Shown here piece by piece: positions 53,794 through 62,243 of a DNA stretch of 64,000 nt. The translations under genes were made by a program, and so were the position numbers. Under the pieces are notes generated by a model. The model searched no databases. It had not been told where the DNA came from and saw only the letters and a program-made list of their open reading frames with translations. This stretch comes from Halobacterium wangiae (GTDB lineage: Archaea > Halobacteriota > Halobacteria > Halobacteriales > Halobacteriaceae), in contig NZ_CP089588.1 of the NCBI RefSeq assembly GCF_021249345.1, forward strand, positions 2,108,001 through 2,172,000. Direction: 5' to 3'. Each line of letters opens with the position of its first letter. Position 1 is the first letter of the stretch.

Positions 53794-53961
53794 TTAGCGG
53801 AGCTGCTTCCACTCGCGGCCGCAGTCGGGACAGACCCGCCGCCAGCCGACACCGCCCCGGTCGCGGGTGGTCAACTGCCTGTTACAGTCGTCGCACACCA
53901 GCCGCTCGTAGGTGTCCTTCCGCACTGTCCCGGAGCGAAGCGCCTTGGTCACCGAACTCAT
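53794..53961 (-). CDS. small zinc-finger protein (HVO_0758-like)
   Basis: This 55-residue protein reads MSSVTKALRSGTVRKDTYERLVCDDCNRQL...RRVCPDCGREWKQLR, with two CxxC pairs (CDDC and CPDC) forming one zinc ribbon. Such micro-proteins are widespread in haloarchaea, and the KDTYERLVC start is characteristic of one family. It is directly adjacent to, and convergent with, the aldo/keto reductase gene (no gap). Function is unknown; regulation of gene expression is plausible. Confidence 0.75.
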   Translation of the reverse strand: MSSVTKALRSGTVRKDTYERLVCDDCNRQLTTRDRGGVGWRRVCPDCGREWKQLR

Positions 53962-54068
53962 GGACCATCGTTGCACACTCCGTACCTTCAGTAAACACCG
54001 GCTAACGCCCGTGGTACGGTCGCCACCGGAACCACAACTGTTGACAGGCCGGCCCGTGAAGTGCGGTC

Positions 54069-55268
54069 GTGTCCAGTCCGTCTGCCGGGAGCGACGCGGG
54101 ACGCGTCCGCCTGTTCGGGTCGCTGTGCGCGCTCGTGTTCCTCGTGAACTTCGGGCGCGTCGTCTTCGCGCCGCTCGTCGCGCCACTCGAGTCGCACTTC
54201 GTGGCGAGCGAAGCCGCCGTCGGACTCGTCGCGACGCTCGTGTGGCTCGGCAGCGCGCTCCCGCGCCTGCCGACGGGCTACCTGTTGACGCGCGTCGAGC
54301 GCCACCGCGTGGTCCTCGGGACGGGCGTCCTGCTCGCCGTCTCCTCGCTCGGGATGACGTTCGCGCCGACCATCGAGTTCGTGATGCTCGGCGCGCTGCT
54401 CGTCGGCCTCGCCTCCGGAGCGTACTTCGTCGCGGCGAACCCCCTCATCAGCGAGCTGTTCCCCCAGCGCGTCGGCCGCGTCGTCGGCGTCCACGGCACG
54501 GCCTCGCAGCTCGCGGCCGCCATCGCGCCCGTCTTCGTCGGCCTGTTGCTCGTCCGCTACGACTGGCGGGCGCCGTTCTGGCTGCTGTCGGCCGCCGCGC
54601 TCGCCGTCACTGCGGTCATCTACGTGTTCGCGGGCCGTGCGGACCTGCCCGACGCGGGCGCCGCCGACCGCGAACTCCTCGGTGCCATCCGGCGCCAGTA
54701 CCGCATCGTCCTGCTGGGTGTCGTCGTGGTCGGTGTCGCCGGCTTCGTCTGGAACGGCTTCTTCAACTTCTACATCAAGTACCTCATCGCCACGAAGGAC
54801 GTCTCCGCGTCGACGGCGCAGACGCTGCTTACCGTCGTGTTCGCGGCCGGCGTCCCCGCGTTCTGGTACACGGGCCGACTCGCCGACCGCTTCCGCCACG
54901 TCCCGCTGATGCTGGCGGTGCTCGGCGGGTTCGTTCTCTCCCTGCTGGCGATGACCGTCGTGGAGAGTGTGATCGGGGTGGCGCTCGTCTCCGCCGTGCT
55001 CGGCTACGCCGTCCACAGCCTCGTCCCCGCAATCGACACGTTCCTCCTCGACAGCCTCCCGGACGCCGACCGCGCAAGCGCGTACGCCGGCTACAGCGGC
55101 GCAATGATGGTCGTCCAGGCGTTCGGCAGCGTCGCCGTCGGGACGCTGCTCGGCATGGAGTACGGCTACGACCTCGTCTTCCGCGTCGGCGGCCTCGGCG
55201 TCGGGGCGCTGCTCGTCGCGCTCGTGGTCCTCTACCGCGCCGGCCGCCTGCCCGCTGGCGCAAGCTAG
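54069..55268 (+). CDS. MFS transporter
   Basis: This 399-residue, twelve-helix carrier starts at GTG 54069. The first half has VWLGSALPRLPTGYLLTRVERHRVVL (loop 2-3 signature variant) and the second FWYTGRLADRFRHVPLMLAVLG, the symmetric copy. The central loop (about 190-215) is short. The substrate cannot be inferred. The next gene, a nucleotide-sugar-type glycosyltransferase, follows after 26 bp and may be cotranscribed, so a link to compatible-solute or glycan metabolism is possible. Confidence 0.82.
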   Translation: MSSPSAGSDAGRVRLFGSLCALVFLVNFGRVVFAPLVAPLESHFVASEAAVGLVATLVWLGSALPRLPTGYLLTRVERHRVVLGTGVLLAVSSLGMTFAPTIEFVMLGALLVGLASGAYFVAANPLISELFPQRVGRVVGVHGTASQLAAAIAPVFVGLLLVRYDWRAPFWLLSAAALAVTAVIYVFAGRADLPDAGAADRELLGAIRRQYRIVLLGVVVVGVAGFVWNGFFNFYIKYLIATKDVSASTAQTLLTVVFAAGVPAFWYTGRLADRFRHVPLMLAVLGGFVLSLLAMTVVESVIGVALVSAVLGYAVHSLVPAIDTFLLDSLPDADRASAYAGYSGAMMVVQAFGSVAVGTLLGMEYGYDLVFRVGGLGVGALLVALVVLYRAGRLPAGAS

Positions 55269-55294
55269 TTGGGACGGGCGTCCGCAGACGGGGT

Positions 55295-56383
55295 ATGGAC
55301 TACACGCAGGAGCGCGTGGCGACGCTCCACGACTACGGGGCCGCGGACCCGGACGCGCCGACCGACCGCACCGCCGTGGTGGTGCCGATGACCGACCGGG
55401 AGTACGCCGGCCTCGCCCCCGAACGCGTCTTCTCCGAGCTGGAGACCGTCGACCCCGCGGCGGTCGTCGTGCCGCTGCGCGCGCCCGCCGAGCGCGTTCC
55501 CGAGTTCTGTGCGTGGCTCGACGAGTTCGACGTCGACCTCACCGTCCTCTGGTGTGACGGGCCGCGCGTCGAGTCGCTGCTCGCCGAGGCGGACCTCGAC
55601 GGCGCGCGCGGGAAGGGCCGGGACGTCTGGCTAGCGCTAGGGGTCGCGGCCGCCAACAACGACTTCGTCGTGGTTCACGACGCGGACACGACGACCTACG
55701 AGGCCCGCGACGTCCGGAAACTCCTCTTCCCGCTCGCGCAGGGCTTCGACTTCTCGAAGGGGTACTACGCTCGCGTGGAGAACGACCGCCTCTACGGCCG
55801 GCTGTTCCGCCTGTTCTACGAGCCGCTGGTCGCCGCCCTGAACGACGCCCACGACCACGAGGTCCTGTCGTTCCTCGGCGCCTTCCGGTACGCGCTCGCC
55901 GGGGAGTGCGCGATGACGAGCGAGGTTGCTCGCGGCCTCCGCGTACAGCGAACGTGGGGACTCGAGGTCGGCACGCTCGGCGAGGCGTTCCGGCTCGCGG
56001 GGACCGCTGGCGCGGCGCAGGTCGACCTCGGCCGGTACGAACACGACCACCGCGCCGTCTCCGGGCCGACCGGGCTCTCGGAGATGAGCGAGGGCGTCGG
56101 GAGCGCGCTGTTCCGTGCGCTGGCGGACGCCGGGGTCGACGTGGAGTACGACACGCTCGCGGAGCGCTACCTCGACCGCGCCGGCGAGTTCGTGCGGGCC
56201 TACGGCGCCGACGCCGCGTTCAACGACCTTGACTACGACGCCGCCGACGAGCGCGCCCAGACGGAGATGTATGCGGAGGCGATCGCACCGCCGGGTCCGG
56301 ACACCCGCCTGCCCGCCTGGACGGACGCCCCGCTCGACCCCGGGGAGGTGGCGGCGGCCGCCGCGGCGGACGCGGAGGATTGA
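55295..56383 (+). CDS. GT-A glycosyltransferase, glucosyl-3-phosphoglycerate-synthase-like
   Basis: This 362-residue protein has the GT-A motif VVVHDADTTTYEARDVRKLLFPLAQGFDFSKGYYARV, where HDAD is the metal-binding D-x-D, and SFLGAFRYALAGECAMTSEVARGLRVQRTWGLEVGTLGEAF, which fits GpgS/mannosyl-3-phosphoglycerate synthase relatives. These enzymes add a sugar to 3-phosphoglycerate for compatible-solute or polysaccharide synthesis. No phosphatase partner is next to it, so the acceptor is uncertain. A helical 50-residue Asp/Ala tail ends it. Confidence 0.78.
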   Translation: MDYTQERVATLHDYGAADPDAPTDRTAVVVPMTDREYAGLAPERVFSELETVDPAAVVVPLRAPAERVPEFCAWLDEFDVDLTVLWCDGPRVESLLAEADLDGARGKGRDVWLALGVAAANNDFVVVHDADTTTYEARDVRKLLFPLAQGFDFSKGYYARVENDRLYGRLFRLFYEPLVAALNDAHDHEVLSFLGAFRYALAGECAMTSEVARGLRVQRTWGLEVGTLGEAFRLAGTAGAAQVDLGRYEHDHRAVSGPTGLSEMSEGVGSALFRALADAGVDVEYDTLAERYLDRAGEFVRAYGADAAFNDLDYDAADERAQTEMYAEAIAPPGPDTRLPAWTDAPLDPGEVAAAAAADAED

Positions 56384-56409
56384 AGCCCACGCGGTCGACA
56401 CCCCAGTTC

Positions 56410-56847
56410 ATGGACGGGGACGAACTCGCGGGCATCGCGGACCTCTTCGGCGGCCTGACGCGCGAGGAACTCGACGACGCACTCGCCGAACTGGCCTTCA
56501 AGCGCGGCGAGGAGTTCGAGAACAGCGACGCGGCCGTCGAGGCGGCGCTCCGCGACTACTACCTCGTGGCGGTCGAGTCGGGCGACGAGACGCTACTCGT
56601 ACCCGGTCCCGTCGCGTTCCCGGACCTCCCCGAGAACGCGGGGGACCTCCCGCACATCATGGACGTCGAGCGCCGGAGCGTCGACCGCGACGCGCTCGCC
56701 GACGCGGTCCGGGAGCGACTGGAGGCCGACGCCGCAGGGGCCGACGACGAGCGCGCCCGCGCCCTCGTCGACGTGACCTACGACGCCGAGGCGTGGGCGC
56801 CGGTCGAACTCGGGGGAGTGCGGCAACGATTGGCCGACGACGCGTGA
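56410..56847 (+). CDS. conserved haloarchaeal protein, function unknown
   Basis: This 145-residue acidic protein begins MDGDELAGIADLFGGLTREELDDALAELAFKRGEEFE, a helix-loop-helix unit, then VEAALRDYYLVAVE...TLLVPGPVAFPDLPENAGDLPHIMDVERRSVDRDALADAVRERLE. It looks like a two-helix DNA- or protein-binding part plus a small beta part, without catalytic motifs. It starts 26 bp after the glycosyltransferase gene and 30 bp before the Nudix gene, so it may be in one transcription unit with both. Confidence 0.68.
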   Translation: MDGDELAGIADLFGGLTREELDDALAELAFKRGEEFENSDAAVEAALRDYYLVAVESGDETLLVPGPVAFPDLPENAGDLPHIMDVERRSVDRDALADAVRERLEADAAGADDERARALVDVTYDAEAWAPVELGGVRQRLADDA

Positions 56848-56877
56848 GTTAAGGGCGTCGCGTCCGTCCCGCCCACC

Positions 56878-57468
56878 ATGGACCTCTCGCGGGTGGCCGC
56901 CCACCGTCCGCAGCGAATCACGGACGAGGACCGGGACGCGGCGGTGCTCGTCCCCGTCGTCGAGCGCGAGGAGACCGCGTTGCTGTTCACAATGCGCGCC
57001 GACCACCTCGGCGAGCACCCCGGACAGATGAGTTTCCCCGGCGGCAGCCGCGAGCCCAGCGACGCGGACCTCTGGGATACGGCGGCCCGCGAGGCCCACG
57101 AGGAGATCGGTCTGCGACACGAGGAACTCTCCTTCGTCGGTCAACTGGACGACATCAGCACGGTCACCAGCTACTCGGTGACGCCGTTCGTCGGGCGCGT
57201 CCCGGACCGCGAGTACGAACCCGACGAGCGCGAGGTCGACGAGGTGGTCGTGCTCCCGCTCTCGGGGCTCACCGACCCGACGAACTACGAACTCGAGAAG
57301 CGCAGCCACCCGTCGTACGGCGAGGCGCTCGTCCACTTCTTCCACGTGAACGACTACACCGTCTGGGGGGCGACCGGCCGCATCCTGGTGCAGTTCCTCG
57401 AACTCGCCTGCGGCTGGACGCCACCGGACCGCGACCCAGACGTCGTCGAGATGGACCCCGACGGGTAG
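56878..57468 (+). CDS. Nudix hydrolase, CoA-pyrophosphatase-like
   Basis: This 196-residue protein carries the Nudix box G-x5-E-x7-REUXEEXGU as GGSREPSDADLWDTAAREAHEEIG and, just before it, TMRADHLGEHPGQMSFPGG, which matches the extra signature of CoA pyrophosphatases. It would cleave CoA or a similar dinucleotide to phosphopantetheine and 3',5'-ADP. The archaeal CoA enzymes elsewhere in the window are not adjacent. It is cytoplasmic. Confidence 0.85.
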   Translation: MDLSRVAAHRPQRITDEDRDAAVLVPVVEREETALLFTMRADHLGEHPGQMSFPGGSREPSDADLWDTAAREAHEEIGLRHEELSFVGQLDDISTVTSYSVTPFVGRVPDREYEPDEREVDEVVVLPLSGLTDPTNYELEKRSHPSYGEALVHFFHVNDYTVWGATGRILVQFLELACGWTPPDRDPDVVEMDPDG

Positions 57469-57506
57469 GAAACACGCTGAAGGTGTCACGGCTCCAAGGG
57501 TCACCG

Positions 57507-59132
57507 ATGTCCGACTCGCCGACCGTCGCGGTGCTGGGGGGAGGAATCGGCGGCCTGACCGCGGCCCACGAACTCGCCGAGCGCGGGTTCGACGTGACCG
57601 TCTACGAGGCCAACGACCGCGTCGGCGGGAAGGCCCGGAGCATCCCGGCCTCCGACGACGACGAGCCACTGCTCGGGGAGCACGGCTTCCGGTTCTTCCC
57701 GGCGTACTACCGGAACGTCGTGGACACGATGGAGCGCATCCCGGACGCCGACGGGAGCGTCGCCGACCACCTCGTGGCGACCAGCGAGACGCTCGTCTCG
57801 GGAATCGGTGACCTCGCCGTCCGTGCGTCCACGGAGCGCCCGTCGACGCCCCGCGAGTGGCTGGACGCGTTCCGGCCACAGATCGCGGGCGGGTCGGTGC
57901 CGCGCCACGAGATCGCACACTTCCTCTCGCGGCTCGCGGTGTTGCTGACGAGCTGCCAGGAGCGCCGCGAGGACGAGTTCGAGCGCACGTCGTGGTGGGA
58001 GTTCATCGACGCCGCGGAGATGTCCCCGGCGTACCAGAAACACCTCGCGGCGTCCACGCAGGCGCTGGTCGCGCTCCGCCCGGAGGTGGGGAGCGCGCGC
58101 ACCGTAGGGTCGATCTACCTTCAGTTGCTGTTCGGTCAGTTCTACCCCGACAGGCCCGCAGAACGGGTGCTCGACGGACCGACGAGCGAGGTGTGGTTCG
58201 ACCCGTGGGTCGGCTACCTCCACGAACGGGGCGTCACCATCGAACTCGACGCCCCCGTCACGGCCATCGAGAGCGACGGCCGACGGGTGACTGGCGCCGT
58301 CGTCGATGGCGAGCGCGTCACCGCAGACTACTACGTCGCCGCGCTCCCCGTGGATGTGATGCGGCGTCTCGTCACACCGGAACTGCGGCGCGCAGCCCCG
58401 TCGCTGGCCGGCGTCGAACACGTCGAGACGGCGTGGATGAACGGCGTCCAGTTCTACCTCGACCGCGACGTCCCCATCGTCGGCGGGCACGCCGTCTACG
58501 TCGACTCGCCGTGGGCGCTCACGTCCATCAGCCAGCGGCAGTTCTGGGTCGACCACGACCCCGTCGCGCGTTCGGGCGGGGAGGTCGAGGGTGTGCTGTC
58601 AGTCATCGCCTCCGACTGGGAGACGCCCGGCGTGCTGTACGGCAAGCCAGCCAGGGAGTGCACGCGCGAGGAGGTCGTCGAGGAGATTTGGGCGCAGGTG
58701 CAGGCCCACCTCGGCCCCGAGGAACTGCCGGACGAGGCCCGCGTCTCGCACTTCCTCGACCCGGCGCTCGGGGAGGGTGAGGGTGGACTGACGAACGACG
58801 CGCCGCTGGTCATCAACACGGTGGGGAGCCTCCGACACCGGCCCGAGGCGGGGACGGAGGCGGAGAACCTCGTGCTCGCGGCCGACTACGTGCGCGTGGA
58901 CACCGACCTGGCGACGATGGAGGCCGCCAGCGAGGCCGGGCGCCGGGCCGCCAACGCCGTCCTCTCTCGCTCCCGCGTCCACGCGCGGCCGTGCGAGGTG
59001 TGGGGCCTCGAGGAGCCGCGAGTGTTCGACCCGCTGAAGCGACAGGACGAACTCCGGTACAGACTCGGCCTCCCACACCCCGGCGAGGCCGGCCACGACG
59101 CCTGGGAGGTCCTCCACTCCCTGCGGCCGTAA
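57507..59132 (+). CDS. FAD-dependent amine-oxidase-like enzyme (hydroxysqualene dehydroxylase/phytoene desaturase type)
   Basis: This 541-residue flavoprotein has VAVLGGGIGGLTAAHELAERGFDVTVYEANDRVGGKARS (FAD dinucleotide fold), HGFRFFPAYYRNVVDTMERIP, and a C-terminal LVLAADYVRVDTDLATMEAASEAGRRAANAVL. The layout matches HpnE hydroxysqualene dehydroxylase, a squalene-making step, and carotenoid desaturases. The isoprenoid role is inferred from family only. ATG 57507 is chosen because the Rossmann motif begins nine residues after it. No other terpenoid genes are adjacent. Confidence 0.78.
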   Translation: MSDSPTVAVLGGGIGGLTAAHELAERGFDVTVYEANDRVGGKARSIPASDDDEPLLGEHGFRFFPAYYRNVVDTMERIPDADGSVADHLVATSETLVSGIGDLAVRASTERPSTPREWLDAFRPQIAGGSVPRHEIAHFLSRLAVLLTSCQERREDEFERTSWWEFIDAAEMSPAYQKHLAASTQALVALRPEVGSARTVGSIYLQLLFGQFYPDRPAERVLDGPTSEVWFDPWVGYLHERGVTIELDAPVTAIESDGRRVTGAVVDGERVTADYYVAALPVDVMRRLVTPELRRAAPSLAGVEHVETAWMNGVQFYLDRDVPIVGGHAVYVDSPWALTSISQRQFWVDHDPVARSGGEVEGVLSVIASDWETPGVLYGKPARECTREEVVEEIWAQVQAHLGPEELPDEARVSHFLDPALGEGEGGLTNDAPLVINTVGSLRHRPEAGTEAENLVLAADYVRVDTDLATMEAASEAGRRAANAVLSRSRVHARPCEVWGLEEPRVFDPLKRQDELRYRLGLPHPGEAGHDAWEVLHSLRP

Positions 59133-59256
59133 TTCGCGGGGGCGACACCCTTTTCCCGACTCGTGCGGTAGCCGGGGTATGGTCGCAGAGACGATTGGTC
59201 GAGTTCCGCTACTGTACTGAGAGTCAATTCCGTCTCGTGGCCCGGGGTGACCTGTC

Positions 59257-60048
59257 GTGTTGAGAAGCGACAGCCACGCCGCGGTCGCGGGCGTCGACGC
59301 CGTCGCGCTGAAACCCGCCGAACACGACTGGACGAAGATCCCAGACCTCCACGACGCGTTCGAGACGGTCACGATAGACTACGAGGGCCGCGAGCACCTC
59401 CCCGACTTCGACGCGCTCGCCGACCTCGCGGACGCCGACCGCGAGGTCCGACTCACGACGCCCGTCCGCGCGGACGGGTTCGATCCCGTCGGTGACGACT
59501 CGCTGTCGGCCGACCTGCCCGAGCACGTCGGCCGCGTCGTCGTCGCCGGGCACAGCGCCTACCTCTCGGAGACGGAGGCCGAGCGCGCAATCGCCCCCCG
59601 GTTCGGCGCCGCCGTCGCGGCCGACGGGGACGCCTGGGTCGGCACCGAGGGCGTCGAGCGCGCGGCGCTCGCGACGGGTGCGACGCAGTTCGAGTTGCTC
59701 GCCAGGAGCACCGAACGGACCGTGCGCTCGCTGCGAGCGGCTGGCTTCGACGGCGAGATAGCGGTGTACGCGCCCACCGTGCTGAGCGACGACGAAGACG
59801 AGATACTGGACGCCGTCGGCGCGTACGCGGCCCGGCGCAGGCCCGTAGCCCGCGCGCTCCCCGAGGACGCGGCGACGGACGGGACCGCCGACGGACGCGC
59901 CCGCGAGGTGCTGTCGAAAGCCGTCAGAGACTACGCACTGGTTGGCGACGCAGAAACAGTCGGCGAGCGCGTCGACGCGCTGCGTGCGGCGGGCGTCGAC
60001 CACGTGGTCGCCTACCCTGCGGCGGGTCTCGACGCCTTCCTCGACTGA
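59257..60048 (+). CDS. haloarchaeal protein of unknown function (luciferase-like ending)
   Basis: This 263-residue protein has alternating beta strands and helices. It contains VVVAGHSAYLSETEAERAIAPRF, a central beta-alpha-beta pattern, and near the end VRDYALVGDAETVGERVDALRAAGVDHVVAYPAAGLDAF, which looks like the end of F420/FMN luciferase-type TIM barrels (where DAETVAERV binds cofactor phosphate). The first part does not read like that family's start, so it may be a diverged TIM barrel. No enzyme activity can be stated. Confidence 0.65.
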   Translation: MLRSDSHAAVAGVDAVALKPAEHDWTKIPDLHDAFETVTIDYEGREHLPDFDALADLADADREVRLTTPVRADGFDPVGDDSLSADLPEHVGRVVVAGHSAYLSETEAERAIAPRFGAAVAADGDAWVGTEGVERAALATGATQFELLARSTERTVRSLRAAGFDGEIAVYAPTVLSDDEDEILDAVGAYAARRRPVARALPEDAATDGTADGRAREVLSKAVRDYALVGDAETVGERVDALRAAGVDHVVAYPAAGLDAFLD

Positions 60049-60222
60049 CTACTCGACGGTGACGAGGAACGTCTTGCCACCGCGGCGCTCGAGGAACGCG
60101 TCGTCCGAGTGGCTGTCCGCGTAGGCGGCGACGCCAGCGGCGGTCATCTCCGACACCTCGATGCGCCGCTCCGAACTGTCGGTCGTGCGCGGCGTGCGGC
60201 GGCGTCTTCCCTGGAGTGACAT
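60049..60222 (-). CDS. small basic-acidic haloarchaeal protein, unknown
   Basis: This 57-residue frame starts MSLQGRRRRTPRTTDSSERR and continues IEVSEMTAAGVAAYADSHSD, ending DAFLERRGGKTFLVTVE. The Arg-rich start with a helix-forming body looks like a small DNA- or RNA-binding protein, but no motif is recognised. Its stop directly abuts the stop of the convergent gene, leaving no base between. An AT-rich stretch behind its ATG could hold a promoter. Confidence 0.55.
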   Translation of the reverse strand: MSLQGRRRRTPRTTDSSERRIEVSEMTAAGVAAYADSHSDDAFLERRGGKTFLVTVE

Positions 60223-60342
60223 ATCTGGAAATTAGACGGTACCCGCTTTAACGTCACCCGTGCAGAGTGAAAGTGAAACTAACGGCAGGCGGCCGGACGC
60301 CGCGTCCGCGGCAGTTATGCGGGTGCCACCGCACGCTCCGGT

Positions 60343-61461
60343 ATGGACGACTCTCTCAGCGGCACCGACAGGCGCGTGGCGGTCGTCGGTGGCGGCGCCG
60401 TGGGTCTCACTGCCGCCCACGACCTCGCGCAGCGCGACGCCCACGTGACCCTGTACGACGCCGGCGAGGTCGGCGGCGAGAGCACCGGTCGAGCGGCCGG
60501 CATCCTCTACGACGCGTTCGCAGAGGACGTCGACGCGCACGTCGCGGCCCGCGCCCTCGATCGGTTCCGCGAGTTCTCGGGCGACGGCGAATTCGCCGTC
60601 CGCGAGACGCCGTACCTGTGGTTCGTCACCGAACCCGGCGCGAAGGCCGAGGCCATCCGCGAGCAGGTCGCGGGGATGCAGCGCCAGGGCCGTCACGTCG
60701 AGCGCATCGACGCCGACACAGTCGCCGAGCGCTTCCCGGCTCTCCGGACCGACGACGTCGTCGAGGCCGCCATCGCTTACGACGCCGGCGTGGTCGACAC
60801 GAGCGCGTACGCCGACCTGCTCGCCTCGAAAGCCGCGGAGCGGGGCGTCGAGATCCGAGAGCAGACGCCCGCGTCCGTCGCGACGGACCCGACGCGCGTG
60901 AACGGCGAGCGCTACGACGCCGTGCTCGTCGCGGCCGGCGCGCACACGAAGCGAGTGCTCGCCGACGCCGGATTCTCGGTGGCACTCAAGCCCTACCGCG
61001 TCCAGGCTCTGACGGCGAACGATCCCGGGGAGATGCCGACGTTCTACGACGCCACCGCGGGCTACTACGCCCGCCCGCACCCCACTGGCCTGCTCGCCGG
61101 CGACGGCACCGAACCCGTCGAGGCCGACCCTGGGACGTACGACCGCGCGGGCGACGACTGGTTCGTCGACGCGACGCGCGAGCGCCTCGCCGACCGCCTC
61201 CCCGGCTACGACCCGGACATCGAGCGCGCGTGGGCAGGCCTCTGCACGGCCACGCCGGATCGCGACCCGCTGCTCGGCGAACTCGCCGACGGACTCTTCG
61301 TCGCCGCCGGCTGGCAGGGCCACGGCTTCATGCGCGCGCCGGCCACCGGCGAAGCGATCGCAGAACAGATCCTCGGTGACGACGGGATCGCCGCCTTCGA
61401 CCCGACGCGGTTCACGGGCGAGGAGTCCTTCGACATCGTCGAGGGGATGACCGTCGAGTAG
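60343..61461 (+). CDS. FAD-dependent oxidoreductase, DAO family
   Basis: This 372-residue D-amino-acid-oxidase/sarcosine-oxidase/ThiO-type flavoenzyme has VAVVGGGAVGLTAAHDLAQRDAHVTLYDAGEVGGESTGRAAGIL (FAD fold and GG doublet), YDAVLVAAGAHTKRVL and the C-terminal WAGLCTATPDRDPLLGELADGLFVAAGWQGHGFMRAPATGEAIAE. The substrate, an amine such as glycine or a D-amino acid, cannot be decided. It has no signal peptide. Convergent with the small heat-shock gene, whose stop abuts its own. Confidence 0.86.
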   Translation: MDDSLSGTDRRVAVVGGGAVGLTAAHDLAQRDAHVTLYDAGEVGGESTGRAAGILYDAFAEDVDAHVAARALDRFREFSGDGEFAVRETPYLWFVTEPGAKAEAIREQVAGMQRQGRHVERIDADTVAERFPALRTDDVVEAAIAYDAGVVDTSAYADLLASKAAERGVEIREQTPASVATDPTRVNGERYDAVLVAAGAHTKRVLADAGFSVALKPYRVQALTANDPGEMPTFYDATAGYYARPHPTGLLAGDGTEPVEADPGTYDRAGDDWFVDATRERLADRLPGYDPDIERAWAGLCTATPDRDPLLGELADGLFVAAGWQGHGFMRAPATGEAIAEQILGDDGIAAFDPTRFTGEESFDIVEGMTVE

Positions 61462-61989
61462 CTACTCGATTGGGACGTCGTCCCTGTCCGACTCGTCCTC
61501 GACCTCTCCGCCGCGGTCCACCTGTTCGACGGCGTCCGGGTCCGTCTCAGTGGTCTCCGTCCGAGTGTCGTCGGCCTGGCTTCCCTGAGTGACGTCGATG
61601 CGCGTGCCGTCGTCGGCGCCTTTCGGCAGGAAGACGTATAGCGTGCCGTCGTCGTTCAGTTCGGCGTGCGCGCTGTCGGCCTCCACGACGGCATCCCCGG
61701 GGAGTGTAGCCTCGCCGTCCAGGGCCAGGCCCCGGCCGGGGAACAGCATGTCGAACCCCTCGCGGTACTCGCGGAAGCGGTCGACGCGTACCGACACCGT
61801 GTTCTCCGCGTAGTTCACCTGGACGTCGCTGGTCAGTGCGCCGGGCACGTCGAAGACGACGAGGTACTCCTCGTCGCTCTCGAGGACGTCGACCGGGAGC
61901 GGCGACTCCTCCTGGAACTGCGAGGCCGCCTGCCCCATCCGTCGCAGCACCGCGCCGCCGACCGCCTCGGCGAGTTCGCGACCCCTCAT
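61462..61989 (-). CDS. small heat-shock protein, Hsp20/alpha-crystallin family
   Basis: This 175-residue protein has an alpha-crystallin domain in about 35-130: PVDVLESDEEYLVVFDVPGALTSDVQVNYAENTVSVRVDRFREYREGFDMLFPGRGLALDGEATLP...HAELNDDGTLYVFLPKG. The C-terminal 45 residues are acidic low complexity (ETTETDPDAVEQVDRGGEVEDESDRDD) without the usual I-x-I, which may change oligomer assembly. An N-terminal 30-residue helix (MRGRELAEAVGGAVLRRMGQ) is unusual. Its ATG overlaps the stop of the zinc protein gene (ATGA). Confidence 0.85.
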   Translation of the reverse strand: MRGRELAEAVGGAVLRRMGQAASQFQEESPLPVDVLESDEEYLVVFDVPGALTSDVQVNYAENTVSVRVDRFREYREGFDMLFPGRGLALDGEATLPGDAVVEADSAHAELNDDGTLYVFLPKGADDGTRIDVTQGSQADDTRTETTETDPDAVEQVDRGGEVEDESDRDDVPIE

Positions 61990-62144
61990 AGCTCGATCGC
62001 CTCCAGCGGGTCGGTCTCCCGGCAGTACGGACACGCGAAGTCGGACACCCCGACGCTGTCCGGCATGTCGTACGTGTAGTGCATCTCGAACATGTCCATC
62101 TCGCAGTCGTCGTTCGTACAGCGGACCTCGAGCGTGGCGGGCAT
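61986..62144 (-). CDS. small zinc-ribbon protein of haloarchaea
   Basis: This 52-residue protein reads MPATLEVRCTNDDCEMDMFEMHYTYDMPDSVGVSDFACPYCRETDPLEAIEL, with CTNDDC and CPYC as the zinc ligands. It matches a small conserved haloarchaeal family. It is coupled to the Hsp20 gene by a 4-base overlap, which suggests they are expressed together and that the zinc protein might work in stress response. Confidence 0.8.
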   Translation of the reverse strand: MPATLEVRCTNDDCEMDMFEMHYTYDMPDSVGVSDFACPYCRETDPLEAIEL

Positions 62145-62243
62145 ACCTCGACGTTGGGACGCCGCGGGCATAAAGCGGCCGGCCGCGGAGGGAACGGCCC
62201 TGCCACCGGAAGACGCAAGTGGTCCGCGGTGCCCCCTTCTCCC

